Below, piece after piece: positions 56,347 through 64,000 of a DNA stretch of 64,000 nucleotides (its first letter is position 1; every line of letters starts with the position of its first letter). This DNA comes from an uncultured Pelagibacteraceae bacterium (GTDB lineage: Bacteria; Pseudomonadota; Alphaproteobacteria; Pelagibacterales; Pelagibacteraceae), in contig CACHOG010000002.1 in NCBI GenBank assembly GCA_902581445.1, forward strand, positions 140,533-204,532, in the 5' to 3' direction. Made by a program: the position numbers and the translations under genes. The notes under the pieces were generated by a model, which saw only the letters and a program-made list of their open reading frames with translations, had not been told where the DNA came from and did no database searches.

Positions 56347-57273
56347 TTATCTTTTTTTCTTATATAGATTTTTAGATCTTTTTTTTATTTTTTCACCAAG
56401 TTCTTTTCCTGCTAAATGAGCTAAATATAATTTTTTTGAAGACTTGAGGTAGAACCTTTTCTTACCATCTAAAGAAAATAATTCTGTAACAATATTTAAT
56501 TTATTATTTTGAATTTTTGCATTTACTCCAACGGGAGTTTCACAATCTCCATCTAGAACTTTAAGAACATCTCTTTCGGCATTCACACATATATTAGTTG
56601 GGGTATGATTTATAGCATCGAGTAATTGTATTATTCCAAGATCGTCTTTTCTACATTGTAAAGCGATTGCGCCCTGGCCCGCACTAGGTATTATTTCTGA
56701 TAAAGAAAAAACTTGAGAAATATTGTTTTGCATTTTTAATTTTTTTAACCCTGCATATGATAAGATTATTGCATCATAAAATTTATTTTTTAATTTTTTG
56801 ATTCTTGTATCAACATTTCCTCTTATCAATTTGTAAATTAAATCATTTCGCATTCTTTTAAGCTGAAATTCTCTTCTAAAGGATGAGGTGCCTACTATCG
56901 AATTTGTTGGAAGACTTTTAAATTTTTTGTTTTTTCTAGTTATCAAAACTTCTCTTGGATCATTTCTTTTAAGGAAACAATTTGTGAATAATTTTTTATT
57001 CTCTCTTGAAGGTATATCTTTCAATGCATGAACTGCGATATCAATTTTTTTATTTAAAAGTTCATTTTCAATTTTTTTGGTGAATAATCCTTTTCCTCCG
57101 ATATCAGAAAGTCTTTTATTTTGGATCTTATCTCCCTTTGTGATTACTTTTTTAATATTCACAGATTTTATTGCAAATCTTGATTTAAATTTATTAATAT
57201 TCTGTTTTGCAATTCTAGCGTAAATTAAAGCCAATTTACTTCCTCTTGTTCCTATAGTAATTTTTTTTTTCAT
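56347..57273 (-). CDS. hemC: Porphobilinogen deaminase (hydroxymethylbilane synthase)
   Basis: It polymerises four porphobilinogens using a dipyrromethane cofactor attached to a cysteine, here C244 in LDGDCETPVGV. TIGTRGSKLAL at the N-terminus, HALKDIPS with catalytic D86, GTSSFRREFQL and PSAGQGAIALQCR are all present. Length 308 is typical. It is divergent from tsaD, a common arrangement in alphaproteobacteria. Confidence 0.97.
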   Translation of the reverse strand: MKKKITIGTRGSKLALIYARIAKQNINKFKSRFAIKSVNIKKVITKGDKIQNKRLSDIGGKGLFTKKIENELLNKKIDIAVHALKDIPSRENKKLFTNCFLKRNDPREVLITRKNKKFKSLPTNSIVGTSSFRREFQLKRMRNDLIYKLIRGNVDTRIKKLKNKFYDAIILSYAGLKKLKMQNNISQVFSLSEIIPSAGQGAIALQCRKDDLGIIQLLDAINHTPTNICVNAERDVLKVLDGDCETPVGVNAKIQNNKLNIVTELFSLDGKKRFYLKSSKKLYLAHLAGKELGEKIKKRSKNLYKKKR

Positions 57274-57307
57274 AGAATTAATTTCAATAAATTTTATATT
57301 GGAAATT

Positions 57308-57313
57308 TATAAT
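57308..57313 (+). promoter_or_regulatory. Candidate -10 box for tsaD
   Basis: A perfect TATAAT lies 17 bases before the tsaD start in the 57-base hemC-tsaD divergent spacer. No convincing -35 is seen, only AT-rich sequence with TTTCAAT further upstream. The implied leader would be about ten bases or less. Weak evidence. Confidence 0.3.
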
Positions 57314-57330
57314 TTATAAAAAGAAATTTA

Positions 57331-58404
57331 ATGAATAAAAAAGCATTAATTTTAGGAATTGAGACAAGCTGTGATGAAACTGCGGCTGCTATCTTAGAAG
57401 AAAGCGCTGAATCTGTACCTAATTTACTGTCGAATATAGTTTCTAGCCAAGAGGAAATCCATAAAAAATTTGGTGGCGTTGTTCCTGAGTTAGCAGCCAG
57501 ATCTCATATTGATAAAATTGATTTAATTGTAAATAGAGCTTTAAAAAAAAGTGGTAGAAAATTAAAAGACATAGATGCAATTGCAGTCACTGGTGGACCT
57601 GGTTTAATAGTTTGTTTATCTGTGGGTTTAAATTTTGCGAAGGCTTTAGCAATGACTTTAAAAAAACCACTAATTGTTGTTAATCATCTGGAGGGTCATG
57701 CTCTAAGTCCTAAACTTGTAACCAATTTAAGTTATCCATATTTACTTTTGTTAATTTCCGGAGGTCACTCTCAGTATTTGGCTGTTAAAAACTTAGGAAA
57801 ATATAAAAGACTTGGAACAACAATAGATGATGCTTTAGGGGAAGCTTTTGATAAAACTGCGAAATTATTAGGTATAAAATTTCCTGGGGGGCCTTTCATA
57901 GAAAAATTTGCAGCACAAGGTAATAAAGATAGATTTGATCTTCCAAAACCAATTATTAATAAAGGTGGTTGTAATTTATCGTTTGCTGGCCTTAAAACTG
58001 CTGTTCTTACAATTTCAAAATCAATTAAAAATAATCAAGATAAACATGATTTAGCTGCATCATTTCAAAAAACAATTGAGGAAATATTAGTTAAAAAAAC
58101 TAAAATCGCTTTTGATCAATTTAAAAAAATATCTCAAACAAAAAATAACTTTTTTGTAATAGCAGGCGGAGTAGCAGCAAATAATAAAATTAGAGGTAAA
58201 TTAGAAAAAGTAAGTTTTGAAGAAAATTTTATACCTATTTTTCCTCCGCTGAATTTATGTGGTGATAATGCTGCAATGATTGCGATGGTTGGTTTAGAAA
58301 AGTTTAAATTAAAACAATTTAGTAAATTAGATACTCCTGCAAACCCAAGATGGCAATTAGATAAGAGCGCAGTTTTCCTAAAAGGAGCTGGTGTAAAATT
58401 ATGA
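57331..58404 (+). CDS. tsaD: tRNA N6-threonylcarbamoyladenosine biosynthesis protein TsaD
   Basis: This ASKHA-fold enzyme transfers threonylcarbamoyl to A37 of ANN-decoding tRNAs. GIETSCDETAAA, GGVVPELAARSHIDKI, the metal-binding VNHLEGHALS and LLISGGHSQY are all visible, and the nucleotide-binding VIAGGVAANNKIR follows. Length 357 is usual. Its stop overlaps the next gene by four bases (ATGA). Confidence 0.97.
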   Translation: MNKKALILGIETSCDETAAAILEESAESVPNLLSNIVSSQEEIHKKFGGVVPELAARSHIDKIDLIVNRALKKSGRKLKDIDAIAVTGGPGLIVCLSVGLNFAKALAMTLKKPLIVVNHLEGHALSPKLVTNLSYPYLLLLISGGHSQYLAVKNLGKYKRLGTTIDDALGEAFDKTAKLLGIKFPGGPFIEKFAAQGNKDRFDLPKPIINKGGCNLSFAGLKTAVLTISKSIKNNQDKHDLAASFQKTIEEILVKKTKIAFDQFKKISQTKNNFFVIAGGVAANNKIRGKLEKVSFEENFIPIFPPLNLCGDNAAMIAMVGLEKFKLKQFSKLDTPANPRWQLDKSAVFLKGAGVKL

Positions 58405-58823
58405 GCAAATATTGGTTACTTAAATCTGAACCTGATGTATGGTCCATCGTAAGCCAAAAGAAAGCAGGAGAAAAAGGTGCTATATGGGATGGTGTGAGAA
58501 ATTATCAAGCTGCAAATAATTTAAAAGCAATGAAAAAAGGCGATTTGTGTTTTTTTTATCACTCAAACATTGGGAAAGAAATAGTAGGAATTGTTCAAGT
58601 TATTAAAGAGGCATTTAAAGACCCAACGGATAAAAAAAAATATTTTGTTGCTGTTAGAGTAAAGTATAAAAAAACTTTTACTAGACCGGTTTCTTTAAGT
58701 TTAATCAAAAAACATCCTCATTTAAAAGAACTTTTGCTTGTAAAACAAAGCAGATTATCAGTTATGCCAATAGATACTAAAAGCTGGAAAATTATTAATA
58801 AGATTAGTAGTATTAATAAATAA
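58401..58823 (+). CDS. EVE domain protein (Thy28-like)
   Basis: This 140-residue protein matches the EVE/PUA-like domain family: YWLLKSEPDVWS at the start, WDGVRNYQAANNLKAMKKGD, FFYHSNIGKEIVGIVQV and the conserved basic end. EVE domains are thought to bind modified bases in RNA or DNA, and the bacterial function is unsettled. It often neighbours tsaD in alphaproteobacteria, as here with a four-base overlap. Confidence 0.93.
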   Translation: MSKYWLLKSEPDVWSIVSQKKAGEKGAIWDGVRNYQAANNLKAMKKGDLCFFYHSNIGKEIVGIVQVIKEAFKDPTDKKKYFVAVRVKYKKTFTRPVSLSLIKKHPHLKELLLVKQSRLSVMPIDTKSWKIINKISSINK

Positions 58824-58835
58824 ATACCATTATTT

Positions 58836-59051
58836 ATGAAAAAAAAAGCCAGAAAAAAGAAAAGAAAAGCAGAAAAAGGTAAAAAAAAATCAAAAAAAAT
58901 ATCCTTGAAAAAGAATAAGCTTAGGGTTTCAAATGAAAAAGTTAAAGATAATAGTTTAATCAAAATTAAATCTGACTGGCAAAAAAAAGCTTTTGTTAAT
59001 AGAAAACAAAGCGGTAAAAGCATTAGGAAAATAGATGTCAGTATTAATTGA
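58836..59051 (+). CDS. Small highly basic protein, function unknown
   Basis: This 71-residue protein has a lysine/arginine-dominated first 30 residues (MKKKARKKKRKAEKGKKKSK) and a more mixed C-terminal half containing DWQKKAFVNRKQSGKSIRK. I do not recognise a family. Nucleic-acid binding is a guess from charge only. It lies between the EVE gene and the ligase alpha gene and overlaps the latter by 17 bases, which suggests genuine coupling. The poly-A DNA of its start could also produce a chance reading frame. Confidence 0.55.
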   Translation: MKKKARKKKRKAEKGKKKSKKISLKKNKLRVSNEKVKDNSLIKIKSDWQKKAFVNRKQSGKSIRKIDVSIN

Positions 59052-59925
59052 TAAAAGTACAAAAATATTAATTCAAGGTTTTACAGGAAAAATGGGAACA
59101 TTCCACGCTGAGGAAATGATAAAGTATGGCTCAAAAGTAGTTGGTGGTGTTACTCCCGGCAAAGGAGGATCAAAACATTTAAATTTACCAGTTTTTAATA
59201 CAGTGAAAGAAGCTGTAGAAACTACAGGAGCATCTGCTTCAATATTATTTGTACCTCCAGCTTTTGCGGCAGACTCTGCAATGGAAGCAGCAGACGCTGG
59301 AATAAAAACATGTGTAGCAATCGTTGACGGAATACCTTCCCACGATATGATCAGAATTAAGCGTTATATGAGAAGATATTCTAGAGTACAAAAAATGACC
59401 TTAATTGGACCAAACTGTGCTGGCGTGATTAGCCCAGGTAAAGCAATGCTTGGTATAATGCCAGGTCATATTTACAAGCAAGGTAAAGTTGGCATCATTG
59501 GAAGATCAGGCACTTTAGGTTATGAAGCTGCTCAACAAATGAAAAATTTAGGAATTGGCATTTCTACAAGTGTTGGTATAGGGGGAGATCCAATTAATGG
59601 AAGTTCATTCAAAGACATTTTAGAAAAATTTGAAGAAGATAATGAGACAGACGCAGTCTTAATGATTGGAGAGATAGGAGGACCACAAGAAGTTGTAGCT
59701 GGAAAATTTGCAAAAGAAAATATGAAAAAACCCGTGATAGCTTACATTGCTGGTTTAACAGCTCCAAAAGGCAGAGTTATGGGGCATGCAGGTGCTATAG
59801 TTTCAGCATATGGAGAAAGTGCTGTTGAAAAAGTGGAGCTTTTAAAAGAGTGTGGGGTTACGATTTCTAAAAATCCTTCAGTTATGGGAGAAACCGTTAA
59901 ATCAGTTTTAGTAAAAAAAAGATAG
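59035..59925 (+). CDS. Second succinyl-CoA/malate-CoA ligase alpha subunit (MtkB-like), no beta partner nearby
   Basis: This 296-residue protein is a SucD paralogue with the phosphohistidine H251 in MGHAGAIVS and the ILIQGFTGKMGTFHAEEM CoA-binding start. Unlike the TCA-cycle SucD at 10098 it has the longer segment DMIRIKRYMRRYSRVQKM and the [37 protein letters not shown] and MIGEIGGPQE motifs that I associate with malate-CoA ligase alpha (MtkB). No beta subunit (SucC/MtkA) lies within the window on either side. It is followed by a small membrane protein one base later. The substrate is inferred, and succinate remains possible. Confidence 0.82.
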   Translation: MSVLIDKSTKILIQGFTGKMGTFHAEEMIKYGSKVVGGVTPGKGGSKHLNLPVFNTVKEAVETTGASASILFVPPAFAADSAMEAADAGIKTCVAIVDGIPSHDMIRIKRYMRRYSRVQKMTLIGPNCAGVISPGKAMLGIMPGHIYKQGKVGIIGRSGTLGYEAAQQMKNLGIGISTSVGIGGDPINGSSFKDILEKFEEDNETDAVLMIGEIGGPQEVVAGKFAKENMKKPVIAYIAGLTAPKGRVMGHAGAIVSAYGESAVEKVELLKECGVTISKNPSVMGETVKSVLVKKR

Positions 59926-59926
59926 A

Positions 59927-60271
59927 ATGAGCAAATTTAAGATAATTGCTTTTTTTGTTTTAGGCTTCATTGTTTATAAAGTTTTTGTTGCAGTAAAAGA
60001 TTTTGAAGTAGGCTTAGATAAAAGGATAGAGAAAGTTGAAGCTTTAGGCATAGGTGAAGAAGAAGAAGTAATTGGTTTAATGATGTACTTGGGAGACCCT
60101 GAAGATCTATTACTAGTAGAACACTTATTAGTAAAAAATAGATCAAAATGTCTGGATATGAAAAAGAATGCAGAAGAGGTATCAAATGCTTATTATGAAT
60201 GTGCTAAATTAAACGCTATTGTAAAAGATGGAAAAATTATTACTGTGGTTGAAGAACTCGAGGTTTTGTAA
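59927..60271 (+). CDS. Small membrane-anchored protein, unknown
   Basis: This 114-residue protein has one N-terminal membrane helix (about 5-24) and a soluble acidic, helical remainder (KRIEKVEALGIGEEEEV ... LGDPEDLLLVEHLLVKNRSKC) with two cysteines near 74 and 92. I do not recognise a family. It begins one base after the ligase alpha gene and overlaps the HIT gene start by one base (TAATG), so it is embedded in a translated operon and very probably real. Confidence 0.75.
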   Translation: MSKFKIIAFFVLGFIVYKVFVAVKDFEVGLDKRIEKVEALGIGEEEEVIGLMMYLGDPEDLLLVEHLLVKNRSKCLDMKKNAEEVSNAYYECAKLNAIVKDGKIITVVEELEVL

Positions 60272-60636
60272 TGAGATATAATGATGATAATATTTTCGCT
60301 AAAATTTTAAGAGGAGAAATTCCTTGCAAGAAAATATATGAAGATGAATTTATTTTATCCTTTCATGATATAAATCCTCAAAAAAAAATTCACGCATTGG
60401 TCATTCCAAAAGGAAAATATACTGATTTAGACGATTTTTGTAAAAATGCCTCTTCAAAAGAAATGGTGGGAATGTTTAAGGGAATCGAAATAGTTTCAAA
60501 AAAACTTGGTATTTCAATAAAAGATGGAAAAGGTTACAGGGCATTGACAAATGTTGGTAAAGATGGAGGTCAGGAGGTTTCACATTTACACTTTCATCTA
60601 TTTGGTGGAGAAAAAGTCGGTAAAATGGTTTCATGA
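60271..60636 (+). CDS. HIT family nucleotide hydrolase (HinT-like)
   Basis: This histidine-triad protein of 121 residues has H105, H107 and H109 in SHLHFHLFGG and the N-terminal NIFAKILRGEIPCKKIYED. HinT proteins hydrolyse adenosine phosphoramidates and acyl-AMP adducts. Its start overlaps the previous stop by one base, and its stop overlaps the acetyltransferase start by four. Confidence 0.95.
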   Translation: MRYNDDNIFAKILRGEIPCKKIYEDEFILSFHDINPQKKIHALVIPKGKYTDLDDFCKNASSKEMVGMFKGIEIVSKKLGISIKDGKGYRALTNVGKDGGQEVSHLHFHLFGGEKVGKMVS

Positions 60637-61136
60637 TCGAAAAAATTGAAAGGTATTATCTTGAAATAAATTCTATTGAGAATTTGAAAAATAAATCTGC
60701 TCCATCAGAAAATTTCACTATTAAAGAAGCAAATAAAAATAATTTTGATTTAAATAAATTTTTCTATAAACAAATTGGAAAAAAACACCAATGGCTTGAT
60801 AGGCTTGCATGGAAAGATAAAAATTGGATAGATTATGTTTCTAATAAAAATCTAAAAACCTTTATTTTAAAAAATAAAGATGACTGCGTAGGATACTTTG
60901 AGCTTATTTTTGATAATAATGATTGTGAAATTGCTTATCTTGGTGTTTTAGAAGAATATATAGGCAAAGGGTATGGTGGTTTTCTTCTTTCAAAAGCTTT
61001 ATCAATTGGTTTTAAGAATGCAAATAGAATATGGGTTCACACATGCTCGTTGGATCACCCAAATGCATTAGAAAATTATAAGTCTAGAGGAATGAAAATT
61101 TTTAAGTCAGAAATATTTAAAAGGAAAGCTATTTAG
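60633..61136 (+). CDS. GNAT family N-acetyltransferase
   Basis: This 167-residue protein has a GNAT C-terminal half: IAYLGVLEEYIGKGYGGFLLSKAL (acetyl-CoA pyrophosphate loop with GKGYGG) and DHPNALENYKSRGMKIF. The N-terminal half is variable. The acceptor is unknown. It overlaps the HIT gene by four bases and is followed by the sulfotransferase gene. Confidence 0.88.
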   Translation: MIEKIERYYLEINSIENLKNKSAPSENFTIKEANKNNFDLNKFFYKQIGKKHQWLDRLAWKDKNWIDYVSNKNLKTFILKNKDDCVGYFELIFDNNDCEIAYLGVLEEYIGKGYGGFLLSKALSIGFKNANRIWVHTCSLDHPNALENYKSRGMKIFKSEIFKRKAI

Positions 61137-61145
61137 GAGATAAAT

Positions 61146-61979
61146 TTGATTATCTGGATAGCATCATACCCTAAAAGTGGTAATACATGGGTAAGATCGA
61201 TAATTTCTTCTTACTTTTTCTCAGGTACAGGAGACTTTGATTTTAATTTATTAAAAAATATTTCTTTATATCCAGGTCCAAAATACTTTAAAAACAAAAT
61301 CGATAAGCCTGGCGAAGTAAGTTTATTTTGGGAATCTTCACAAAAAAATATTATTCAAAATAATAAGCAAACTTTTCTCAAAACTCACAATGCTTTAGTT
61401 TCATTAAACAATAAAAGTTTCACGACTGAAAAAACAACTCTTGGCGCAATTTATATAATTAGAGATCCCAGAAACATATTGTCATCATTAAAAAATCATT
61501 ACGGATTTGATAACTACAATGAAACATTTGATTTTATGAAAAATAAAAAAAAATATATATGGGATATCAGAAAAAAAAATGATTTTAGCGGATTTCAATT
61601 TATTGGATCGTGGTCTGATCACTACAAATCTTGGATTAAAAATACAAAATTTAAAACTCTTTTAGTAAAATATGAAGATTTGGAGAAAGATTGTTATTCT
61701 ACTTCACATAAAATAATTAAATTTATATTAATGCTAAGTGGTCAAAATATTAAATTAGATGAAAAAAAACTCTTCAAATCTATAGAAACAACAAAATTTG
61801 ATGTTTTAAAAAAAAAAGAAATTGATTCAGGCTTTGAAGAAAGTATTAAAATTAATGACGAAAATAAATCTTTTTTCTTTTTGGGACCTGAAAATATCTG
61901 GCAAAAAAAATTACCAAAAGAAATAATATCAAAAGTAGAAAAAGAGTTTAAAGATGATCTGAATTATTTCAATTATTAG
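61146..61979 (+). CDS. Sulfotransferase family protein
   Basis: This is a PAPS-dependent sulfotransferase of 277 residues. The 5'-phosphosulfate loop YPKSGNTW is at residues 8-15 and the 3'-phosphate motif is IIRDPRNILSSLKNHYG. The late KYEDLEKD segment and GPENIWQKKLPKEI are also typical. The start is a TTG at 61146-61148, supported by AGGAG (61135-61139) six bases upstream. The acceptor could be a lipid, glycan or small metabolite. Its 3' end overlaps lolA by 11 bases. Confidence 0.9.
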   Translation: MIIWIASYPKSGNTWVRSIISSYFFSGTGDFDFNLLKNISLYPGPKYFKNKIDKPGEVSLFWESSQKNIIQNNKQTFLKTHNALVSLNNKSFTTEKTTLGAIYIIRDPRNILSSLKNHYGFDNYNETFDFMKNKKKYIWDIRKKNDFSGFQFIGSWSDHYKSWIKNTKFKTLLVKYEDLEKDCYSTSHKIIKFILMLSGQNIKLDEKKLFKSIETTKFDVLKKKEIDSGFEESIKINDENKSFFFLGPENIWQKKLPKEIISKVEKEFKDDLNYFNY

Positions 61980-62532
61980 TATGTGCTGGTAGTTTAAATT
62001 GACCTTTTTTAATTTGAATATTCTTCTCTAAATTGAATAAGTAAGTAATTACTAAATTTTGGTATAGGTCAACATTTTGCCATCCGGTGATATTATGTGA
62101 GCTAAGGTCGAAAAAAATATTAATTTGGTTGTCACCCTCTACAAACTTGAAACGTAAATATCTATTATCAACAAGATCCCCTTTGCTTGATTTAATTTTA
62201 TTTAATAAAAAATTTTTATCTAAAATTAAATTAAAAGCAGTTTTTTCTATAGGATAAATATAATATTGATCACTGTTGAAATTTTGTATCACTAAATTTC
62301 TTCCATCGGAAACTAATATTTTTTTACTTTCATTATATTCACAGAATATTTTCTTAGGATATTCTATCACACAATTTCCTTCTTGTATTTTTTCGTTTAT
62401 ATTTTGTTTGAATTTAAATGATAAATTTCTAGTATCACTAAAATTTTTAATAATATTATTCTTAGCCGAAGCTTCCAAACTTTTTGAATAGAATATGGAA
62501 ATTAAAAAAAAAAAAACTATAATATATTTCAT
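61969..62532 (-). CDS. lolA: Outer-membrane lipoprotein carrier protein LolA
   Basis: This periplasmic chaperone shuttles lipoproteins from LolCDE to the outer membrane. The 187-residue protein has a signal peptide (about 1-22) and the LolA beta-barrel pattern: NLSFKFKQNI, then CVIEYPKKIFCEYN, ILVSDGRNLVIQN and YYIYPIEKTAFNLIL. The family is weakly conserved, but it follows ftsK by one overlapping base, as in many alphaproteobacteria. Confidence 0.9.
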   Translation of the reverse strand: MKYIIVFFFLISIFYSKSLEASAKNNIIKNFSDTRNLSFKFKQNINEKIQEGNCVIEYPKKIFCEYNESKKILVSDGRNLVIQNFNSDQYYIYPIEKTAFNLILDKNFLLNKIKSSKGDLVDNRYLRFKFVEGDNQINIFFDLSSHNITGWQNVDLYQNLVITYLFNLEKNIQIKKGQFKLPAHTNN

Positions 62533-64000
62533 TATTTAATCACATCTCTCTTGCCAACATGATTTGCTTTACTAACAATTCCTTCTGACTCCATTGTGTC
62601 AATAATTCTGGCAGCTCTATTATAACCAATTTGAAGCTTTCTTTGTAAAAATGATGTTGAGGCTTTTCCTTCAGTCTTAATTACTTCAACAGCAGTTTGA
62701 TACAACTCATCTTTGTCATTATTTTTATTATTAATATTTAAATTTTTATCGTCTCCATAACTTAAGATTTCATCAAAATATTCTGCTTCTCCTTGAGATC
62801 TCAAAAAGTTATTTATTTTCTGAATTTCAGTTTCAGATACAAATGGACCGTGTATCCTTACTATTCTATTTGCTGATGTCATGTAAAGCATGTCTCCTTT
62901 TCCTAGAAGTTGTTCAGCACCTTGCTCACCCAAAATTGTTCTACTGTCGATTTTAGATGTTACCTGAAAAGATATTCTTGTTGGAAAATTAGCTTTTATG
63001 GTTCCCGTTATAACATCTACACTTGGTCTTTGAGTTGCCATTATGATGTGAATTCCAGCAGCTCTAGCCATTTGAGATAATTTTTGAATATAATTTTCTA
63101 TTTCTTTACCAGCTACCAACATCAAATCTGACATTTCATCGACAATAACCACGATATAAGGCATAGGTAAAGAATGTTTTTCATTGTAACCATCAATATT
63201 TCTCACACCTTCTTTTGTCATAAGTCGGTATCTGTTTTCCATTTCTTTTACTACCCAACCTAATACGGATGCAGCTCTCTTAGGTTCAGTTATAACTGGG
63301 CAAAGAAGGTGCGGAATTTTTTCATAAGTTGACAACTCAAGCATTTTAGGATCAATCAATATAAATTTACATTTGTCAGGTGTTAATTTGTACAAAATGG
63401 ATAAAATAATTGTGTTGATACAAACTGATTTACCAGAACCAGTTGTGCCAGCAATAAGTAAATGTGGCATTGAGGTAAGATCGCCAATAATTGGATTCCC
63501 TGAAATGCTTTTTCCTAAGGCGATAGGTAATTTTATATCTTTTTTTTTAAATTCTTTGCTTGAAATTATTTCACTTAAATAAACATTTTCTCTCTCATTA
63601 TTAGGAAGCTCTATTCCTATTGTACTTCTTCCTGGTATAGTTGATATTCTTGCAGATTCTGAGCTTGTATTTCTAGCAATATCCTCAGAAAGATTAATAA
63701 CTTTAGAGACTTTTATTCCAGCAGCAGGCTCAAATTCATTTAATGTTACAACAGGTCCGTGGCTTACTTTTGTTATCTTGCCCTCAACTCCAAAATCTAG
63801 CAAAATTTTTTCAATACTTTTTTGATCATAATTAGTTTGTGAAACTTTTTTTCTATTTTCTTCTTTTGATAAATTTTTTAAAAGTTCTACAGATGGCAAT
63901 TTAATAGTATTTACTTTTTCTTTTTTGATTTTAGAAAAATTGTCGAATGTAAAGTTTTCTTGAATTCCAATCTTATCTTGATTTATATTTTCATCTAAAT
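62532..64000 (-). CDS. ftsK: DNA translocase FtsK, 5' part outside window
   Basis: This is the motor that pumps chromosome dimer-resolution sites to the septum. Visible are LPSVELL (linker to the motor), Walker A IAGTTGSGKSVC, Walker B VVIVDEMSDLM, IMATQRPSVDVITG and a C-terminal gamma winged helix (KASTSFLQRKLQIGYNRAARI). The frame is open from 63899 to the window edge with no stop, so the N-terminal membrane domain lies beyond 64000. This is a boundary truncation. The 3' end overlaps the lolA start by one base. Confidence 0.97.
   Translation of the reverse strand, partial: LDENINQDKIGIQENFTFDNFSKIKKEKVNTIKLPSVELLKNLSKEENRKKVSQTNYDQKSIEKILLDFGVEGKITKVSHGPVVTLNEFEPAAGIKVSKVINLSEDIARNTSSESARISTIPGRSTIGIELPNNERENVYLSEIISSKEFKKKDIKLPIALGKSISGNPIIGDLTSMPHLLIAGTTGSGKSVCINTIILSILYKLTPDKCKFILIDPKMLELSTYEKIPHLLCPVITEPKRAASVLGWVVKEMENRYRLMTKEGVRNIDGYNEKHSLPMPYIVVIVDEMSDLMLVAGKEIENYIQKLSQMARAAGIHIIMATQRPSVDVITGTIKANFPTRISFQVTSKIDSRTILGEQGAEQLLGKGDMLYMTSANRIVRIHGPFVSETEIQKINNFLRSQGEAEYFDEILSYGDDKNLNINNKNNDKDELYQTAVEVIKTEGKASTSFLQRKLQIGYNRAARIIDTMESEGIVSKANHVGKRDVIK

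Overview
The window is a 64 kb, very AT-rich, gene-dense stretch of an alphaproteobacterial chromosome. It almost certainly comes from the SAR11 clade (Candidatus Pelagibacter or a close relative). Supporting signs are tiny or overlapping gene junctions, a largest gene-free gap of only about 180 bases, A/T-ended codons, lysine-rich proteins, a DMSP demethylase cluster, a Tat-exported TRAP solute-binding protein, and a structured leader RNA in front of ffh like the one reported for Ca. P. ubique. I see no tRNA, rRNA, CRISPR array, insertion sequence or prophage.

Region 1 (1-30383, all minus strand) is a 30 kb co-directional array. In transcription order it runs ffh, rpsP, trmD, rplS, leuC, leuD, leuB, dmdC, dmdB, alpha/beta hydrolase, dmdA, asd, sdhC, sdhD, sdhA, sdhB, mmsA, mdh, sucC, sucD, sucA, sucB, lpd, priA, atpH, atpA, atpG (cut by the window edge). 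It joins protein targeting and translation, leucine synthesis, DMSP demethylation, half of the TCA cycle and the F1-ATPase. DMSP carbon and methylmalonate/malonate semialdehyde would feed directly into the neighbouring TCA enzymes. The SDH membrane anchors appear to lack both heme b axial ligands.

Region 2 (30384-32275, plus) holds dapF and ftsY, divergent from ffh across a 157-base spacer that carries the ffh leader RNA. Region 3 (32268-48925, minus) starts, in transcription order, with hspQ and a gap holding a large inverted repeat (candidate RNA). It continues with cytochrome c maturation genes ccmC-D-E-F-G-H, a PagL-like lipid A deacylase, two tandem FMN 2-hydroxyacid dehydrogenases, an aminotransferase, a GlcD-type FAD oxidase, an NAD(P)-dependent D-2-hydroxyacid dehydrogenase, a TRAP transporter (dctP, terminator hairpin, dctQ, dctM), an amidase, a 60-residue membrane protein and a membrane-anchored hydrolase. 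The middle of this region looks like an uptake and oxidation module for 2-hydroxy/2-oxo acids.

Region 4 (49004-64000) has shorter alternating units: yciB and a DUF2794 gene; a Bax-inhibitor-1 protein; an aldo/keto reductase, an IalB-like protein and argG; folD, a YggT protein, an MscS channel, hemD and hemC on the minus strand; tsaD, an EVE protein, a small basic protein, a second SucD/MtkB-like ligase alpha subunit, a small membrane protein, HIT, GNAT and sulfotransferase genes on the plus strand; then lolA and ftsK (5' end outside the window) on the minus strand.

Most of the window is conserved housekeeping. The points most worth a second look are the predicted heme-less succinate dehydrogenase, the alpha/beta hydrolase inside the dmd cluster with a probable CTG start, the two structured non-coding regions, the orphan malate-CoA-ligase-like alpha subunit, and the 2-hydroxyacid TRAP module.
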